Assembly: GCA_963785745.1 (NCBI GenBank)
Contig: CAWAWR010000031.1
Coordinates: 1 to 64,000 of the forward strand
DNA: 64,000 bases
From: VAZQ01 sp963785745
GTDB taxonomy: Bacteria > Pseudomonadota > Alphaproteobacteria > Rhizobiales > Xanthobacteraceae
Direction of reading: 5' to 3'
The position numbers and the translations under genes were made by a program. Below, one piece after another: positions 47,719 to 56,611 of this stretch. The notes beneath the pieces are model-generated. The model was not told the DNA's origin and made no database searches. It worked only from the letters and a program-made list of their open reading frames with translations. Position 1 is the first letter of the stretch. Every line of letters begins with the position of its first letter.

Positions 47719-50700
47719 CTAGAGCGCCTGCACCTCGACGACGCCGGGGATCGCCTTGATGGCGCCGGCGATCTGCGGCGACACCTTGAAGCGGCCGGGA
47801 AGTTTCACTTCGACCTCGGTCCCCTCGCCCAGGATCAGGACCATCGATACCTCGCCGTCGGTTTTTTCCGCGCCCGGCCTTGGCGCAACCGCGGTTCCCT
47901 GCAGCCGCTTGGCGACACTCTCGAGCGGCTTCTCGTCGCGCACGAAGACGCGCAGCCCCTTCTGCTGCTTGGCCGCAGCCTCGTCGAGCAACTCGACGTT
48001 TTGAATCCGGGCGCGCACCTCATCGCCCTGCAGCTCCGCCGACAGCGCGAGCAGCACCGCCTTGCCGGGCTCGAGCTGGTCGCGGAACTGCGCGAGCCCT
48101 TCCGAAAACAGCACGGCTTCATAGTGGCCCGACGGATCGGACAACCCGATGATGCCCATCTTGCTGCCGGTGCGGGTGCGGCGCTCCTGGCGCGACACGA
48201 TCGAACCGGCAACGCGGCCGGCGCTGGCGCCCGCCTTCACGCTGCGGACAAATTCCGCCCACGACTGCACGCGCATGCGCTGCAGCGTCGCTGCGTAGTC
48301 GTCGAGCGGATGCCCCGACAGGAAGAAGCCGATGGCGTCGAACTCCTTTTGCAGGCGTTCGGCGGGAGGCCACGGCTCGACCGACGGCAAGATCAGCGGC
48401 GTGCGCGCCGCGGGGCCGCCGAACAATTCGGACTGCCCGATTTCCGCCGAGTCGTGCGAGCGTTGTGCCGACGCCATGATCGAATCCACCGACGCGTAGG
48501 CGCGCGCCCGGTTGCCATCGAGCTCGTCGAACGCGCCGGAAGCCGCAAGGCTTTCCAGCACGCGCTTGTTGACGGCGCGCGGATTGATGCGGTCCGCGAA
48601 GTCGGAGAGATCGGCGAACGGCTTCTTGCTGCGCACCGCGACGATTGCCTCGACCGCTTGCCGGCCCACGCCCTTCAGCGCCGCCAGCGAATAATGGATC
48701 GCGTCGCCCGCCGCCTCGAACTCGAAGCCCGAACGATTGACCGACGGCGGCACGACCTTGATCTTCAGCCGCTCCGCCTCACTGCGGAATTCGGAGAGCT
48801 TGTCGGTATTGCCCATGTCGAGCGTCATCGACGCCGCCAGGAATTCCACCGGATAGTTCGCCTTCATATAGGCGGTCTGGTAGGTGAGCAGCGCATACGG
48901 CGCCGAATGCGACTTGTTGAAGCCGTATTCTGCGAACTTCGCGCAGGCGTCGAAGATGACCACGGCGTCGGACTTGTCGATGCCGTGTGCGACCGCGCCG
49001 GCGATGAAGTCGCCGCGCTGCGACGCCATCTCCTTCTTGTCTTTCTTGCCCATCGCGCGGCGCAGGATGTCGGCCTTGCCGAGACTGTAGCCGGCGAGAT
49101 CGCGCGCGATCTGCTGCACCTGTTCCTGATAGGTGATGATGCCGTAGGTCGGCGCGAGGATCGGTTCAAGCTTCGGGTGCAGATATTCGATCGCCTCGTG
49201 CCCGAGCTTGCGCGCGCAATAGGTCGGGATGTTCGCCATCGGTCCCGGCCGATAGAGCGCGACCAGCACGATCAGGTCCTCGAACCGGTCCGGCCGCATA
49301 TCGACCAGCGCGCGCCGCATGCCCTGACTTTCAACCTGGAACACCCCGACCGTCTCGCCGCGTGCCAGCATCTCGTAGGTCTTGGCGTCGTCGAGCGGAA
49401 TGCGCGACAGGTCGATCTCGATGTCGCGCTGCCCGACGAAACGCACCGCCGTTTGCAGCACCGTCAGCGTTTTGAGGCCGAGGAAATCGAATTTGACCAG
49501 CCCCGCCGGCTCCACCCACTTCATGTTGAACTGGGTCACCGGCATGTTGGACTTCGGATCGCGATAGAGCGGCACCAGCTCGCTCAACGGGCGCTCGCCG
49601 ATCACGATGCCGGCGGCGTGTGTCGACGCGTGGCGGTGCAGGCCCTCGAGCTTCTGCGCGATGTCGAAGGCGCGGCGCACCACCGGGTCGCGGTCGCGCT
49701 CGGCTTGCAAGCGCGGCTCGTCGTCGATGGCGCGCTTGAGCGTCACCGGATTGGCCGGGTTCTGCGGCACCAGCTTGCAGAGCTTGTCGACCTGCCCGTA
49801 GGGCATCTGCAGCACCCGGCCGACGTCGCGCAGCACGCCGCGGGCCTGCAGCGTGCCGAAGGTGATGATCTGCGCGACGCGGTCGTGCCCGTACTTGTCC
49901 TGCACGTATTTGATCACCTCGTCGCGGCGGTCCTGGCAGAAGTCGATATCGAAGTCCGGCATCGACACGCGCTCGGGATTGAGGAAGCGCTCGAAGATGA
50001 GACCGAAGCGGATCGGGTCGAGATCGGTGATGGTCAGCGCATAGGCGACCAGCGAGCCGGCGCCGGAACCGCGCCCCGGGCCGACCGGGATGCGCTCCGA
50101 CTTGGCCCACTGGATGAAGTCCGCGACGATGAGGAAGTAGCCGGGATATTTCATCCGCTCGATGACGCCCAGCTCGAAATCGAGCCGCTCGCGGTATTCC
50201 TCGGCAGTGCGGCCGGGCGCGAGCCCGTGCACGGCAATGCGGCGGTCGAGACCCGCCGCCGCCTGCCGGCGCAACTCCGCCGCCTCGTCCACGGTCGCAT
50301 GGTCCGCGCCGACCGAAAAGCGCGGCAGGATCGGCGCCAGCGTCCGCGGCCGGTAGGCGCAGCGCCGCGCAATCTCGACGGTGGAAGCGACCGCTTCCGG
50401 CAAGTCGGCAAACACCGCCGCCATTTCGGCGCGGCTCTTGTACCGGTGCTCGGCGGTGAGCTGCCGGCGGTCGCTGTCGGCAACCAGCCGCCCCTCAGCG
50501 ATCGAGATCAGCGCGTCATGCGCCTCGTAGTCCTCCCGGGTCGCGAAGTACGGTTCGTTGGTGCCGACCAGCGGAATGCCTCTGGCGTAGGCCAGTTCGA
50601 CGAGCACGGGCTCGGCGAGCCGCTCGCTCTCGAGGCCGTGGCGCTGGAGCTCGATGTAGAGCCGGTCTCCGAACAGCTTTGTCAGCGCGTCGCAGCGCGC

Positions 50701-51186
50701 AGCGGCGAGCCCGCCGTTGCCGCCAACGATCGCCGCGTCGAGCGGTCCACCGGGACCGCCGGTCAGCGCAATCAGGCCCTCCGACTCGCCGTCGAGCCAG
50801 GCGAGCTTGATGTGCGGGGGCTCGTTCGGCGGGGTTTCGAGAAAAGCGCGCGAGTTGAGCCGCATCAGGCTGCGGTAGCCGGCCTCGCGCGCCGCCAGCA
50901 GGACGATGCGCTGCCGGACCGGCGCCGCGGCCACGTTGTGGCGCGCCCCATTGTCCTGATCGCCAAAATCGACCGCGAGCGCGCAGCCAATGATCGGCTG
51001 AACGCCGGAACCGGCGAGCTTCTCCGAGAATTCGAGTGCACCGAACATGTTGTCGGTGTCGGTGAGCGCCAGCGCCGGCTGGTGGTCGGCTTTGGCGAGT
51101 TCCGCCAGCCGCGCGATGGTCAGCGCGCCTTCCAGCAGCGAATACGACGAATGGACATGCAGGTGCACGAAGCCGGGGCCGGCCAT
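47719..51186 (-). CDS. dnaE: DNA polymerase III alpha subunit
   Basis: This 1155-residue replicative polymerase (DnaE1 type) begins with the PHP domain (VHLHVHSSYSLLEGALT, ALTDTDNMFGALEF). The palm follows with the catalytic Asp in GRGSGAGSLVAYAL and MPDFDIDFCQDRRDEV, then helix-hairpin-helix and OB regions and a C-terminal domain. I chose the ATG at 51186 because family similarity (AGPGFVHLHVH) begins there. The error-prone DnaE2 is shorter and usually sits with imuA and imuB, which are absent. A 147-base gap with two hairpins separates it from the SOS-controlled small gene upstream. Confidence 0.95.
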   Translation of the reverse strand: MAGPGFVHLHVHSSYSLLEGALTIARLAELAKADHQPALALTDTDNMFGALEFSEKLAGSGVQPIIGCALAVDFGDQDNGARHNVAAAPVRQRIVLLAAREAGYRSLMRLNSRAFLETPPNEPPHIKLAWLDGESEGLIALTGGPGGPLDAAIVGGNGGLAAARCDALTKLFGDRLYIELQRHGLESERLAEPVLVELAYARGIPLVGTNEPYFATREDYEAHDALISIAEGRLVADSDRRQLTAEHRYKSRAEMAAVFADLPEAVASTVEIARRCAYRPRTLAPILPRFSVGADHATVDEAAELRRQAAAGLDRRIAVHGLAPGRTAEEYRERLDFELGVIERMKYPGYFLIVADFIQWAKSERIPVGPGRGSGAGSLVAYALTITDLDPIRFGLIFERFLNPERVSMPDFDIDFCQDRRDEVIKYVQDKYGHDRVAQIITFGTLQARGVLRDVGRVLQMPYGQVDKLCKLVPQNPANPVTLKRAIDDEPRLQAERDRDPVVRRAFDIAQKLEGLHRHASTHAAGIVIGERPLSELVPLYRDPKSNMPVTQFNMKWVEPAGLVKFDFLGLKTLTVLQTAVRFVGQRDIEIDLSRIPLDDAKTYEMLARGETVGVFQVESQGMRRALVDMRPDRFEDLIVLVALYRPGPMANIPTYCARKLGHEAIEYLHPKLEPILAPTYGIITYQEQVQQIARDLAGYSLGKADILRRAMGKKDKKEMASQRGDFIAGAVAHGIDKSDAVVIFDACAKFAEYGFNKSHSAPYALLTYQTAYMKANYPVEFLAASMTLDMGNTDKLSEFRSEAERLKIKVVPPSVNRSGFEFEAAGDAIHYSLAALKGVGRQAVEAIVAVRSKKPFADLSDFADRINPRAVNKRVLESLAASGAFDELDGNRARAYASVDSIMASAQRSHDSAEIGQSELFGGPAARTPLILPSVEPWPPAERLQKEFDAIGFFLSGHPLDDYAATLQRMRVQSWAEFVRSVKAGASAGRVAGSIVSRQERRTRTGSKMGIIGLSDPSGHYEAVLFSEGLAQFRDQLEPGKAVLLALSAELQGDEVRARIQNVELLDEAAAKQQKGLRVFVRDEKPLESVAKRLQGTAVAPRPGAEKTDGEVSMVLILGEGTEVEVKLPGRFKVSPQIAGAIKAIPGVVEVQAL

Positions 51187-51279
51187 CAGGTCCTCACGAA
51201 TCTCTACGCAACAACCGTGAGGATCAGCGGCGCCGCTGTCCACTGTCGACGCGACGGCCGAGGGAACCGTGCGCCTTAT

Positions 51280-51317
51280 CCCCAGGGCGCCCCTGGGGCG
51301 GGAGCGGCGGAGCTCCC
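51280..51317 (-). terminator. Tandem hairpins between the SOS mini-gene and dnaE
   Basis: Two perfect inverted repeats lie side by side: GGGAGC/GCTCCC (51300-51317, six-base loop) and CCCCAGGG/CCCTGGGG (51280-51298, three-base loop). They start 17 bases after the mini-gene stop. No T-run follows, so they may attenuate or protect the transcript rather than end it fully. Confidence 0.4.
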
Positions 51318-51333
51318 GATTTCGGGGGCCTGG

Positions 51334-51432
51334 TCAGAGCGTTGCGATGACCTGGGCCCAGATCACGACCATTCCGATGAACAGCGTCAGCGAGGTCAGC
51401 GCGGCGGCTTCTTCGACAAGCGAGCGGATCAT
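51334..51432 (-). CDS. SOS-controlled 32-residue single-helix membrane peptide
   Basis: I read this gene by hand; it is too short for usual gene calling. The ATG at 51432 follows GGGGAG eight bases upstream. The product starts MIRSLVEEAAALTSL, continues TLFIGMVVIWAQVIATL and stops with TGA. It has a short amphipathic head and one hydrophobic helix (about 11-31), so it should sit in the inner membrane. Two perfect LexA boxes (51451-51465, 51469-51483) overlap the likely promoter, with TATGTT as a possible -10 between them. Size, topology and SOS control resemble the Caulobacter division inhibitor SidA; homology cannot be proven by eye. It could halt division after DNA damage. Confidence 0.72.
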   Translation of the reverse strand: MIRSLVEEAAALTSLTLFIGMVVIWAQVIATL

Positions 51433-51450
51433 GTGGCCTACTCCCCAAAA

Positions 51451-51465
51451 GAACGAAGAAAGAAC
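51451..51465. promoter_or_regulatory. LexA box 1 of the SOS mini-gene
   Basis: GAAC-N7-GAAC (spacer gaagaaa) is a perfect alphaproteobacterial SOS box, 19 bases upstream of the mini-gene start. It is the same motif found before lexA in this window. Confidence 0.8.
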
Positions 51466-51468
51466 ATA

Positions 51469-51483
51469 GTTCACTTTCTGTTC
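51469..51483. promoter_or_regulatory. LexA box 2 of the SOS mini-gene
   Basis: GTTC-N7-GTTC (spacer actttct) is a second perfect SOS box, three bases beyond box 1 and in the opposite orientation. Two perfect boxes this close imply tight repression by LexA. Confidence 0.8.
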
Positions 51484-51680
51484 TGGAGTCAAGCTTCGCC
51501 GTATCGGGCCTCTAACATACTGAATTCAAAAGATAATCTGCCCGCCAAGTCAGCGGCGCGCCTGACGCCGCCGCGCGCGACCCCGGCCAAAACGCCAAGG
51601 TGTGACCGGCATCACAGCGGCCAGGCGGCTACCGCCTTACCACTCCCGACCAGCTCAGGATCAATCTCAGGGAGAGCAAG

Positions 51681-52652
51681 ATGGCATCCAAGCTTGGCAA
51701 GTCGACCGTTTTGGCGAACGGCGATGCGAACGACATGTTTGATTTCAAAGCCTACAACAAGTCCTTCGATCTCGGCTTATTCGACGGTTTCGGCAGCCAG
51801 CGGATCGATTCCGGTCACGCCTTGCCGAAGCCCGACCTTCCGACCGTCGGGCTTTACGTTGCCGGCACCGAACGTGACGATACGCTGTACGGCTCCGAGC
51901 TCGCCGACGAGATCCATGGAAACGGCGGCGCGGACCGGATCGACGCCGGCGGCGGCAACGACCTGCTGTTCGGCGGCCTCGGCGACGACGCGTTGTTCGG
52001 CGGCGCCGGGGTGGACACCGTCAGTTACGCAGACAGCGACGCCCCCATCAGCGCCCAGCTTTATGCCCACCAGGTTCTCACCTACCGCGTCGAAGGTGAC
52101 GAGAACGGTGAACATACACACATTGTCGAAACCGACACGCTTTACAGCGTTGAGCGCGTCATCGGCTCAAACTACGACGACTATTTGACGGGCGGCGAGA
52201 ACGGCGGACTTTTGGAGGGCGGTGGCGGCAGCGATTACCTCTTCGGCGGGCATGGCGGGCTGACCGTTTTGGTGGGCGGCGACGGCGACGACCGCCTCTT
52301 TTCAGGTAGCGCGGCGACCTGGATGACCGGCGGCAGTGGCGCCGACCAGTTCAGCTTCGGGCTGGCTGCACCATCGACGGTCACCGATTTCACGTCCGGT
52401 GTCGACAAAATCTGGGACGTCGCGGAGGTATACGAGAACGGTCTTCCGCTCGGTCACGATTGGATACTTGCAACCGGCACAGAAGTGCCGACGACCCGGA
52501 ACGCCGACGGCGATGCCCTGTTCTACGACACAGACGACTACGCGCTGTACGAGCTCTGGTATGACGACGACGGCCAGGTCAGCGATACGTTCCTGCTGGC
52601 GACCTTCACCAACGCCATCCAGCTTCAGGCCAGCGACTTCCTGTTTCTCTAG
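51681..52652 (+). CDS. RTX-repeat calcium-binding exoprotein
   Basis: The 323-residue acidic protein has no Sec signal. It carries nonapeptide RTX repeats of the GGxGxDxLx type in two groups: GTERDDTLYGSELADEIHGN with GGGNDLLFGGLGDDALFGG, and GGGGSDYLFGGHGG with GGDGDDRLF. These form calcium-bound parallel beta-rolls. The C-terminus (TNAIQLQASDFLFL), with a hydrophobic end after a short acidic motif, suits type I secretion. No ABC exporter or membrane fusion protein is adjacent. Its start follows GGGAGAGC. No enzymatic domain is recognised, so the biological role (matrix, adhesion, S-layer-like) is open. Confidence 0.82.
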   Translation: MASKLGKSTVLANGDANDMFDFKAYNKSFDLGLFDGFGSQRIDSGHALPKPDLPTVGLYVAGTERDDTLYGSELADEIHGNGGADRIDAGGGNDLLFGGLGDDALFGGAGVDTVSYADSDAPISAQLYAHQVLTYRVEGDENGEHTHIVETDTLYSVERVIGSNYDDYLTGGENGGLLEGGGGSDYLFGGHGGLTVLVGGDGDDRLFSGSAATWMTGGSGADQFSFGLAAPSTVTDFTSGVDKIWDVAEVYENGLPLGHDWILATGTEVPTTRNADGDALFYDTDDYALYELWYDDDGQVSDTFLLATFTNAIQLQASDFLFL

Positions 52653-52665
52653 CTAAACGACAGCA

Positions 52666-52694
52666 ACGCACCGGTGGCAGCGCCACCGGTGCGT
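52666..52694. terminator. Hairpin between convergent RTX and lolD genes
   Basis: A perfect 13-bp inverted repeat (52666-52678 with 52682-52694, loop of three) lies between the convergent stops at 52652 and 52710. It has no T-run on either side but is well placed to end both transcripts. Confidence 0.6.
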
Positions 52695-52709
52695 GTTCGC
52701 ACGAAGCGA

Positions 52710-53516
52710 CTATTCCAATTCCACCACCGCGCCGTCCTTGAGCGTCACCCGCCGGTCCATGCGGGCGGCGATATCCATGTTGTGGGTGGCGCAGATCATC
52801 GCCAGCCCGGACGCCCGCACGAGCTGGGTGAGAGCACCAAAGACCCGCTCGGACGTGCGCGGATCGAGATTCCCGGTCGGCTCGTCGGCGAGCAGGATGC
52901 GCGGCGCGTTAGCGACCGCGCGCGCGAGCGCGACCCGCTGCTGCTCGCCGCCCGACAATTGCGCCGGGCGGTGCGCCAGCCGATCCTTCAGTCCGAGATA
53001 ATTCAGGAGTTCGGTCGCGCGGCTGACTGCTTCCTTGCGCGAGAGGCCGCGGATCATCTGCGGCAGGATCACGTTCTCGAGCGCCGAGAACTCGGGCAGC
53101 AGATGGTGGAATTGGTAGACGAAGCCGACCTCCGTCCGGCGCAGCCGCGTGCGCTGCCCGTCGGACAGCGTCGAGGTCGCAAGCCGGTCGATATAGACCT
53201 CGCCGGCGTCCGGATATTCGAGCAGGCCGGCAACATGAAGCAGCGTGGATTTGCCGGCGCCGGAGGGCGCCACCAGGGCCACCGACTGTCCCGGCCAGAC
53301 CGCAAGCTCGGCCCCTTTCAGGATTTCAAGGACGGCATTGCCCTGACGGTACTGGCGCTCGATCCCGCTCAGAAACAAAACCGGAGAATCTTCCTGCGGC
53401 GAAGCCACTTCCTCGCCGCCGCCGGCGTCGGGGGACATGCTGGATGCCGAAGCCGCCTCCTTACCGGGTGGCGCGCCCGAACGCGGCGTGTCCGTGACGG
53501 CGGCGGCTTCACTCAT
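52710..53516 (-). CDS. lolD: Lipoprotein-releasing system ATP-binding protein
   Basis: LolD powers release of lipoproteins from the inner membrane. The 268-residue ABC ATPase has Walker A (APSGAGKST), the signature LSGGEQQRVALARAVA, Walker B (ILLADEPTGNLD) and a switch His (CATHNMD). A 45-residue Ala/Gly/Pro-rich N-terminal extension precedes the ATPase core and is not seen in E. coli LolD. Its start overlaps the lolC stop by eight bases. Confidence 0.94.
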   Translation of the reverse strand: MSEAAAVTDTPRSGAPPGKEAASASSMSPDAGGGEEVASPQEDSPVLFLSGIERQYRQGNAVLEILKGAELAVWPGQSVALVAPSGAGKSTLLHVAGLLEYPDAGEVYIDRLATSTLSDGQRTRLRRTEVGFVYQFHHLLPEFSALENVILPQMIRGLSRKEAVSRATELLNYLGLKDRLAHRPAQLSGGEQQRVALARAVANAPRILLADEPTGNLDPRTSERVFGALTQLVRASGLAMICATHNMDIAARMDRRVTLKDGAVVELE

Positions 53517-54778
53517 AGCGAAGCGCCTCCACCGGATCGAGCCGCGCCGCGCGGAACGACGGATAGAGCGTCGCCGCGACCGACAACGTCAGCGCCATCA
53601 CCACCACCGCGGTGGTCTCGCGAATGTCCATGACGGCAGGAAGCCGCGAAAGGAAATAAAGCTCGGGCGAAAACAGCTCGGTTCGGGTGAGCCAGGAGAC
53701 GAACTGCCGGATCGATTCGACGTTCAGGCACACCACGGTGCCGAGCAACAAGCCGGAAAATGTACCGACCACGCCGATCGCAGCACCGGTGATGAAGAAG
53801 ACGCGCATCACCGCACCCTGGGACGCGCCCATGGTGCGCAGGATCGCGATGTCGGGGCCTTTGTCCTTCACCAGCATGATCAGGCCCGAGATGATGTTGA
53901 GCGCCGCGACCAGCACGATCAACGTCAGGATCAGGAACATCACGTTGCGCTCGACCTGAAGCGCATTGAAGAACGTCGCGTTGCGCTGGCGCCAGTCGAT
54001 CATGAAGATCGGCCGCCCCGCACCTTCGCTGATGGCGCGCCGGAAGCGATCCATCTGGTCCGGGTTGTTGGTGTAGACCTCGATGGCGGTCACATCGCCG
54101 GCTCGATTGAAATAGGTCTGCGCTTCGGGAAGCGGCATGAACACGAAGGCGGCGTCGTATTCCGACATGCCGACCTCGAATATGGCCACGATCTTGTAAG
54201 GCTTGATCCTCGGTGTCGTGCCGAACGGCGTCTGCACGCCTTTCGGATGCACCAGGGTCACGCTGTCGCCGGCCCGCAACGACAGCTGGTCGGCAAGCCG
54301 GCGTCCGATCGCGACGCCCTCGGTATGGTCGAAACCTTCGAGCGTGCCCTGCTTGATATTGTTGCCGATCGACGGAAGCCTGGCCAGGTCGTCTCCACGC
54401 ACGCCGCGCACCAGCACGCCGGTCGAGTTGAACGGCGAGGACGCGAGCGCCTGCCCTTCGACCACCGGCGACGCCAGCATGACGCCGTCGATCTTCGCAA
54501 CGCGGTCCGTGACCTCTTTCCAGTCGGTCAGCGGCGATTCCAAGCGGCTGGATCACCAGATGGCCGTTGAGGCCGAGGATCTTGTCGAGCAGCTCTTTGC
54601 GGAAGCCGTTCATCACCGCCATGACGATGATGAGCGTCGCCACGCCGAGCACGATTCCCAGGAAGGAAAAGCCGGCGATGACCGAGATGAATCCTTCCTT
54701 CCGCCGCGCCCTGAGGTAGCGCAGCGACAGCATCCATTCGAAGGCGGAGAAAGCGCGTGTCCCGGTCGGTTCGGCCAT
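53509..54778 (-). CDS. lolC: Lipoprotein-releasing system permease LolC/LolE (one frame break)
   Basis: This permease has the FtsX-like layout. A first helix follows YLRARRKEGFISVIAGFSFL, then a large periplasmic domain (SPFNSTGVLVRGV, GTTPRIKPYKIVAIFEVGMS) and three C-terminal helices ending RAARLDPVEALRYE. Alphaproteobacteria usually have one hybrid LolF-type subunit rather than LolC plus LolE, which fits this single gene. One extra base at about 54542 breaks the frame between LVIQPL and ESPLTDWKEV. The protein is essential, so this is likely an error. I chose the ATG at 54778 (AEPTGTRAF). Confidence 0.92.
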
Positions 54779-54862
54779 GACTGTTTTCCCGCCCTTTGTT
54801 GTCACATGATTCTGGCTGATTCACGCCATTGTCGTGCGTCAAAAAGCATGCAATCGCACAGA

Positions 54863-56182
54863 TTATGAGGCCAGCCGTTCGATGGCGTCGGCCGGCGACA
54901 TCAGCTCCCGGGAACCGTCCGAGCGCCGCTTGACCTCGACTTTGCCCTCGGCAAGCCCGCGCGGCCCGACCAGCACCTGCCAGGGCAGGCCGATGAGATC
55001 GGCGGTCGCAAATTTCGCGCCCGGCCGCTCGTCGAGGTCATAGTAGAGGACATCGACGCCTTTGGCCGTCAGCGCCCGGTAGAGCTGCTCGCAGGCGGCA
55101 TCGGTATCGGCGCCGCCTTGCTTGAGATTGAGGATCGCGACCTTGAACGGCGCCACCGCCTCCGGCCATACGATGCCGGCTTCGTCGTGGGACGCCTCGA
55201 TGATCGCGCCGACGAGGCGCGACACGCCGACCCCGTACGACCCGCCGTGGGTCGGATGGTCGGCCCCGTCCGCGCCTGACACGACGGCCTTCATGGGGAC
55301 CGAATATTTGGTGCCGAAATAGAAGATCTGCCCCACCTCGATGCCGCGCGTGTGCAGCCGCTTGTCCGCCGGCACCTCGCGCTCGAAGCGCTGCGCGTCG
55401 TGCACGTCTTCGGTGGCGGCATAGAGCGCGGTCCATTGCCGGATGATCGGCGTGAGATCGCCATTGTAGTCGACGTCCGCGCCGGGAACGGGCAAATCCA
55501 GGACGTCCTTGTTGCAGAACACCCCGGATTCGCCGGTCTCGGCAAGGATGATGAATTCGTGTGAGAGATCGCCGCCGATCGGACCGGTCTCGGCGCGCAT
55601 CGGGATCGCCTTGAGGCCCATGCGGGCGAATGTCCGCAGATAGGCGACGAACATCTTGTTGTAGGATACGCGCGCGGCCGCCTCGTCGATATCGAACGAA
55701 TAGGCATCCTTCATCAGGAACTCGCGACCGCGCATGACTCCAAAGCGCGGACGTTGCTCGTCGCGGAATTTCCATTGGATGTGATAGAGGTTCTTGGGCA
55801 GCTCGCGGTAAGAGCGGACATAGGCACGAAAGATTTCCGTGATCATGTCCTCGTTGGTCGGTCCGTAGAGCAGCTCGCGCTCATGCCGATCCTTGATGCG
55901 CAGCATTTCGGGACCGTAAGCGTCGTAGCGTCCGCTCTCCCGCCACAGATCGGCCAGTTGCAGCGTTGGCATCAGCAGCTCGATCGCTCCCGCCCGGTCC
56001 TGCTCCTCGCGCACGATCTGTTCGATCTTCTTGAGCACGCGGAAACCGAGCGGCAGCCACGCATAGATGCCCGCCGCCTCCTGCCGCACCATGCCGGCGC
56101 GCAGCATCAAGCGGTGGGACGCGATCTCGGCCTCCTTCGGCGTCTCGCGCAGGATGGGCAGGAAGTAGTGGGACAGGCGCAT
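54863..56182 (-). CDS. proS: Prolyl-tRNA synthetase, short (no-INS) type
   Basis: This class II synthetase charges tRNA-Pro. At 439 residues it lacks the editing insertion, as is usual in Alphaproteobacteria. Motif 2 lies around YHIQWKFRDEQRPRFGVMRG and motif 3 in SYGVGVSRLVGAIIE; the anticodon-binding domain ends at the C-terminus (IGLPWQVLVGPRGLAEGK). The ATG at 56182 starts the conserved MRLSHYFLPILRETP; 27 upstream codons are not conserved. It is followed 84 bases later by lolC. Confidence 0.95.
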   Translation of the reverse strand: MRLSHYFLPILRETPKEAEIASHRLMLRAGMVRQEAAGIYAWLPLGFRVLKKIEQIVREEQDRAGAIELLMPTLQLADLWRESGRYDAYGPEMLRIKDRHERELLYGPTNEDMITEIFRAYVRSYRELPKNLYHIQWKFRDEQRPRFGVMRGREFLMKDAYSFDIDEAAARVSYNKMFVAYLRTFARMGLKAIPMRAETGPIGGDLSHEFIILAETGESGVFCNKDVLDLPVPGADVDYNGDLTPIIRQWTALYAATEDVHDAQRFEREVPADKRLHTRGIEVGQIFYFGTKYSVPMKAVVSGADGADHPTHGGSYGVGVSRLVGAIIEASHDEAGIVWPEAVAPFKVAILNLKQGGADTDAACEQLYRALTAKGVDVLYYDLDERPGAKFATADLIGLPWQVLVGPRGLAEGKVEVKRRSDGSRELMSPADAIERLAS

Positions 56183-56611
56183 GGCGGGATTGATGGGAAT
56201 CGAGGCAGTTTGGGGTTGGGCGAAGTGAAACCGGAACGGTCGATAAAACACAAGACCTTTCAAGTATTTCGGGGCGGATTTGCGACCGCTTTGGATGGCC
56301 TCGCAAGAGGTTGTGGAACCGGCCAGCCGTAAAAAATGGCGGCGCCGGCCCCTATTTGGGCGATGACAAGGCCGGGGGCAATGGATAGGCTTACGTCATG
56401 GCAGGGTGACGGATCCCGGCCAAACGGATCAGGCGAGGTCCGTGGCGGTCCAAGTCTCGGGAGGACATCAGCCCCTCGGCGCATAAAGCCACAGCCGCCT
56501 TTGTTTAGTTCAAACTTGGGCGGACATGATGGGCATTCAAACAATGGGCAGGGCTTGAACCCTGCTCATTTTTTTTGAGCGGCGTGTCTGGCCCCATGTC
56601 GCATTCAGCGT
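56183..56611. other. Gap upstream of proS without a supported gene
   Basis: The 429 bases between proS and the GDSL hydrolase hold no open frame with family similarity or a good start. They should contain the proS promoter. The only clear structure is the hairpin with T-run at 56544-56576. A small RNA on the plus strand cannot be excluded. Confidence 0.4.
56544..56576. terminator. Rho-independent terminator (possibly bidirectional)
   Basis: A 10-bp stem (56544-56553 with 56560-56569, one G-U pair) is followed by eight T on the plus strand and flanked by a weaker T-rich stretch on the minus strand. It lies 36 bases after the GDSL hydrolase stop, so it may end that transcript. The better T-run faces the plus strand, where no gene is known. 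Confidence 0.6.

Noticed and set aside
48001..52188. A plus-strand open frame of about 1395 codons opposite dnaE
   Set aside because: It mirrors dnaE codon bias in high-GC DNA, shows no domain signature and runs through the LexA boxes and the start of the RTX gene. The minus strand carries clear DnaE motifs.
56545..56570. A tRNA T-arm-like sequence on the minus strand (GGTTCAAGCC)
   Set aside because: No acceptor, D or anticodon arms can be built around it; it is the stem-loop of a terminator.
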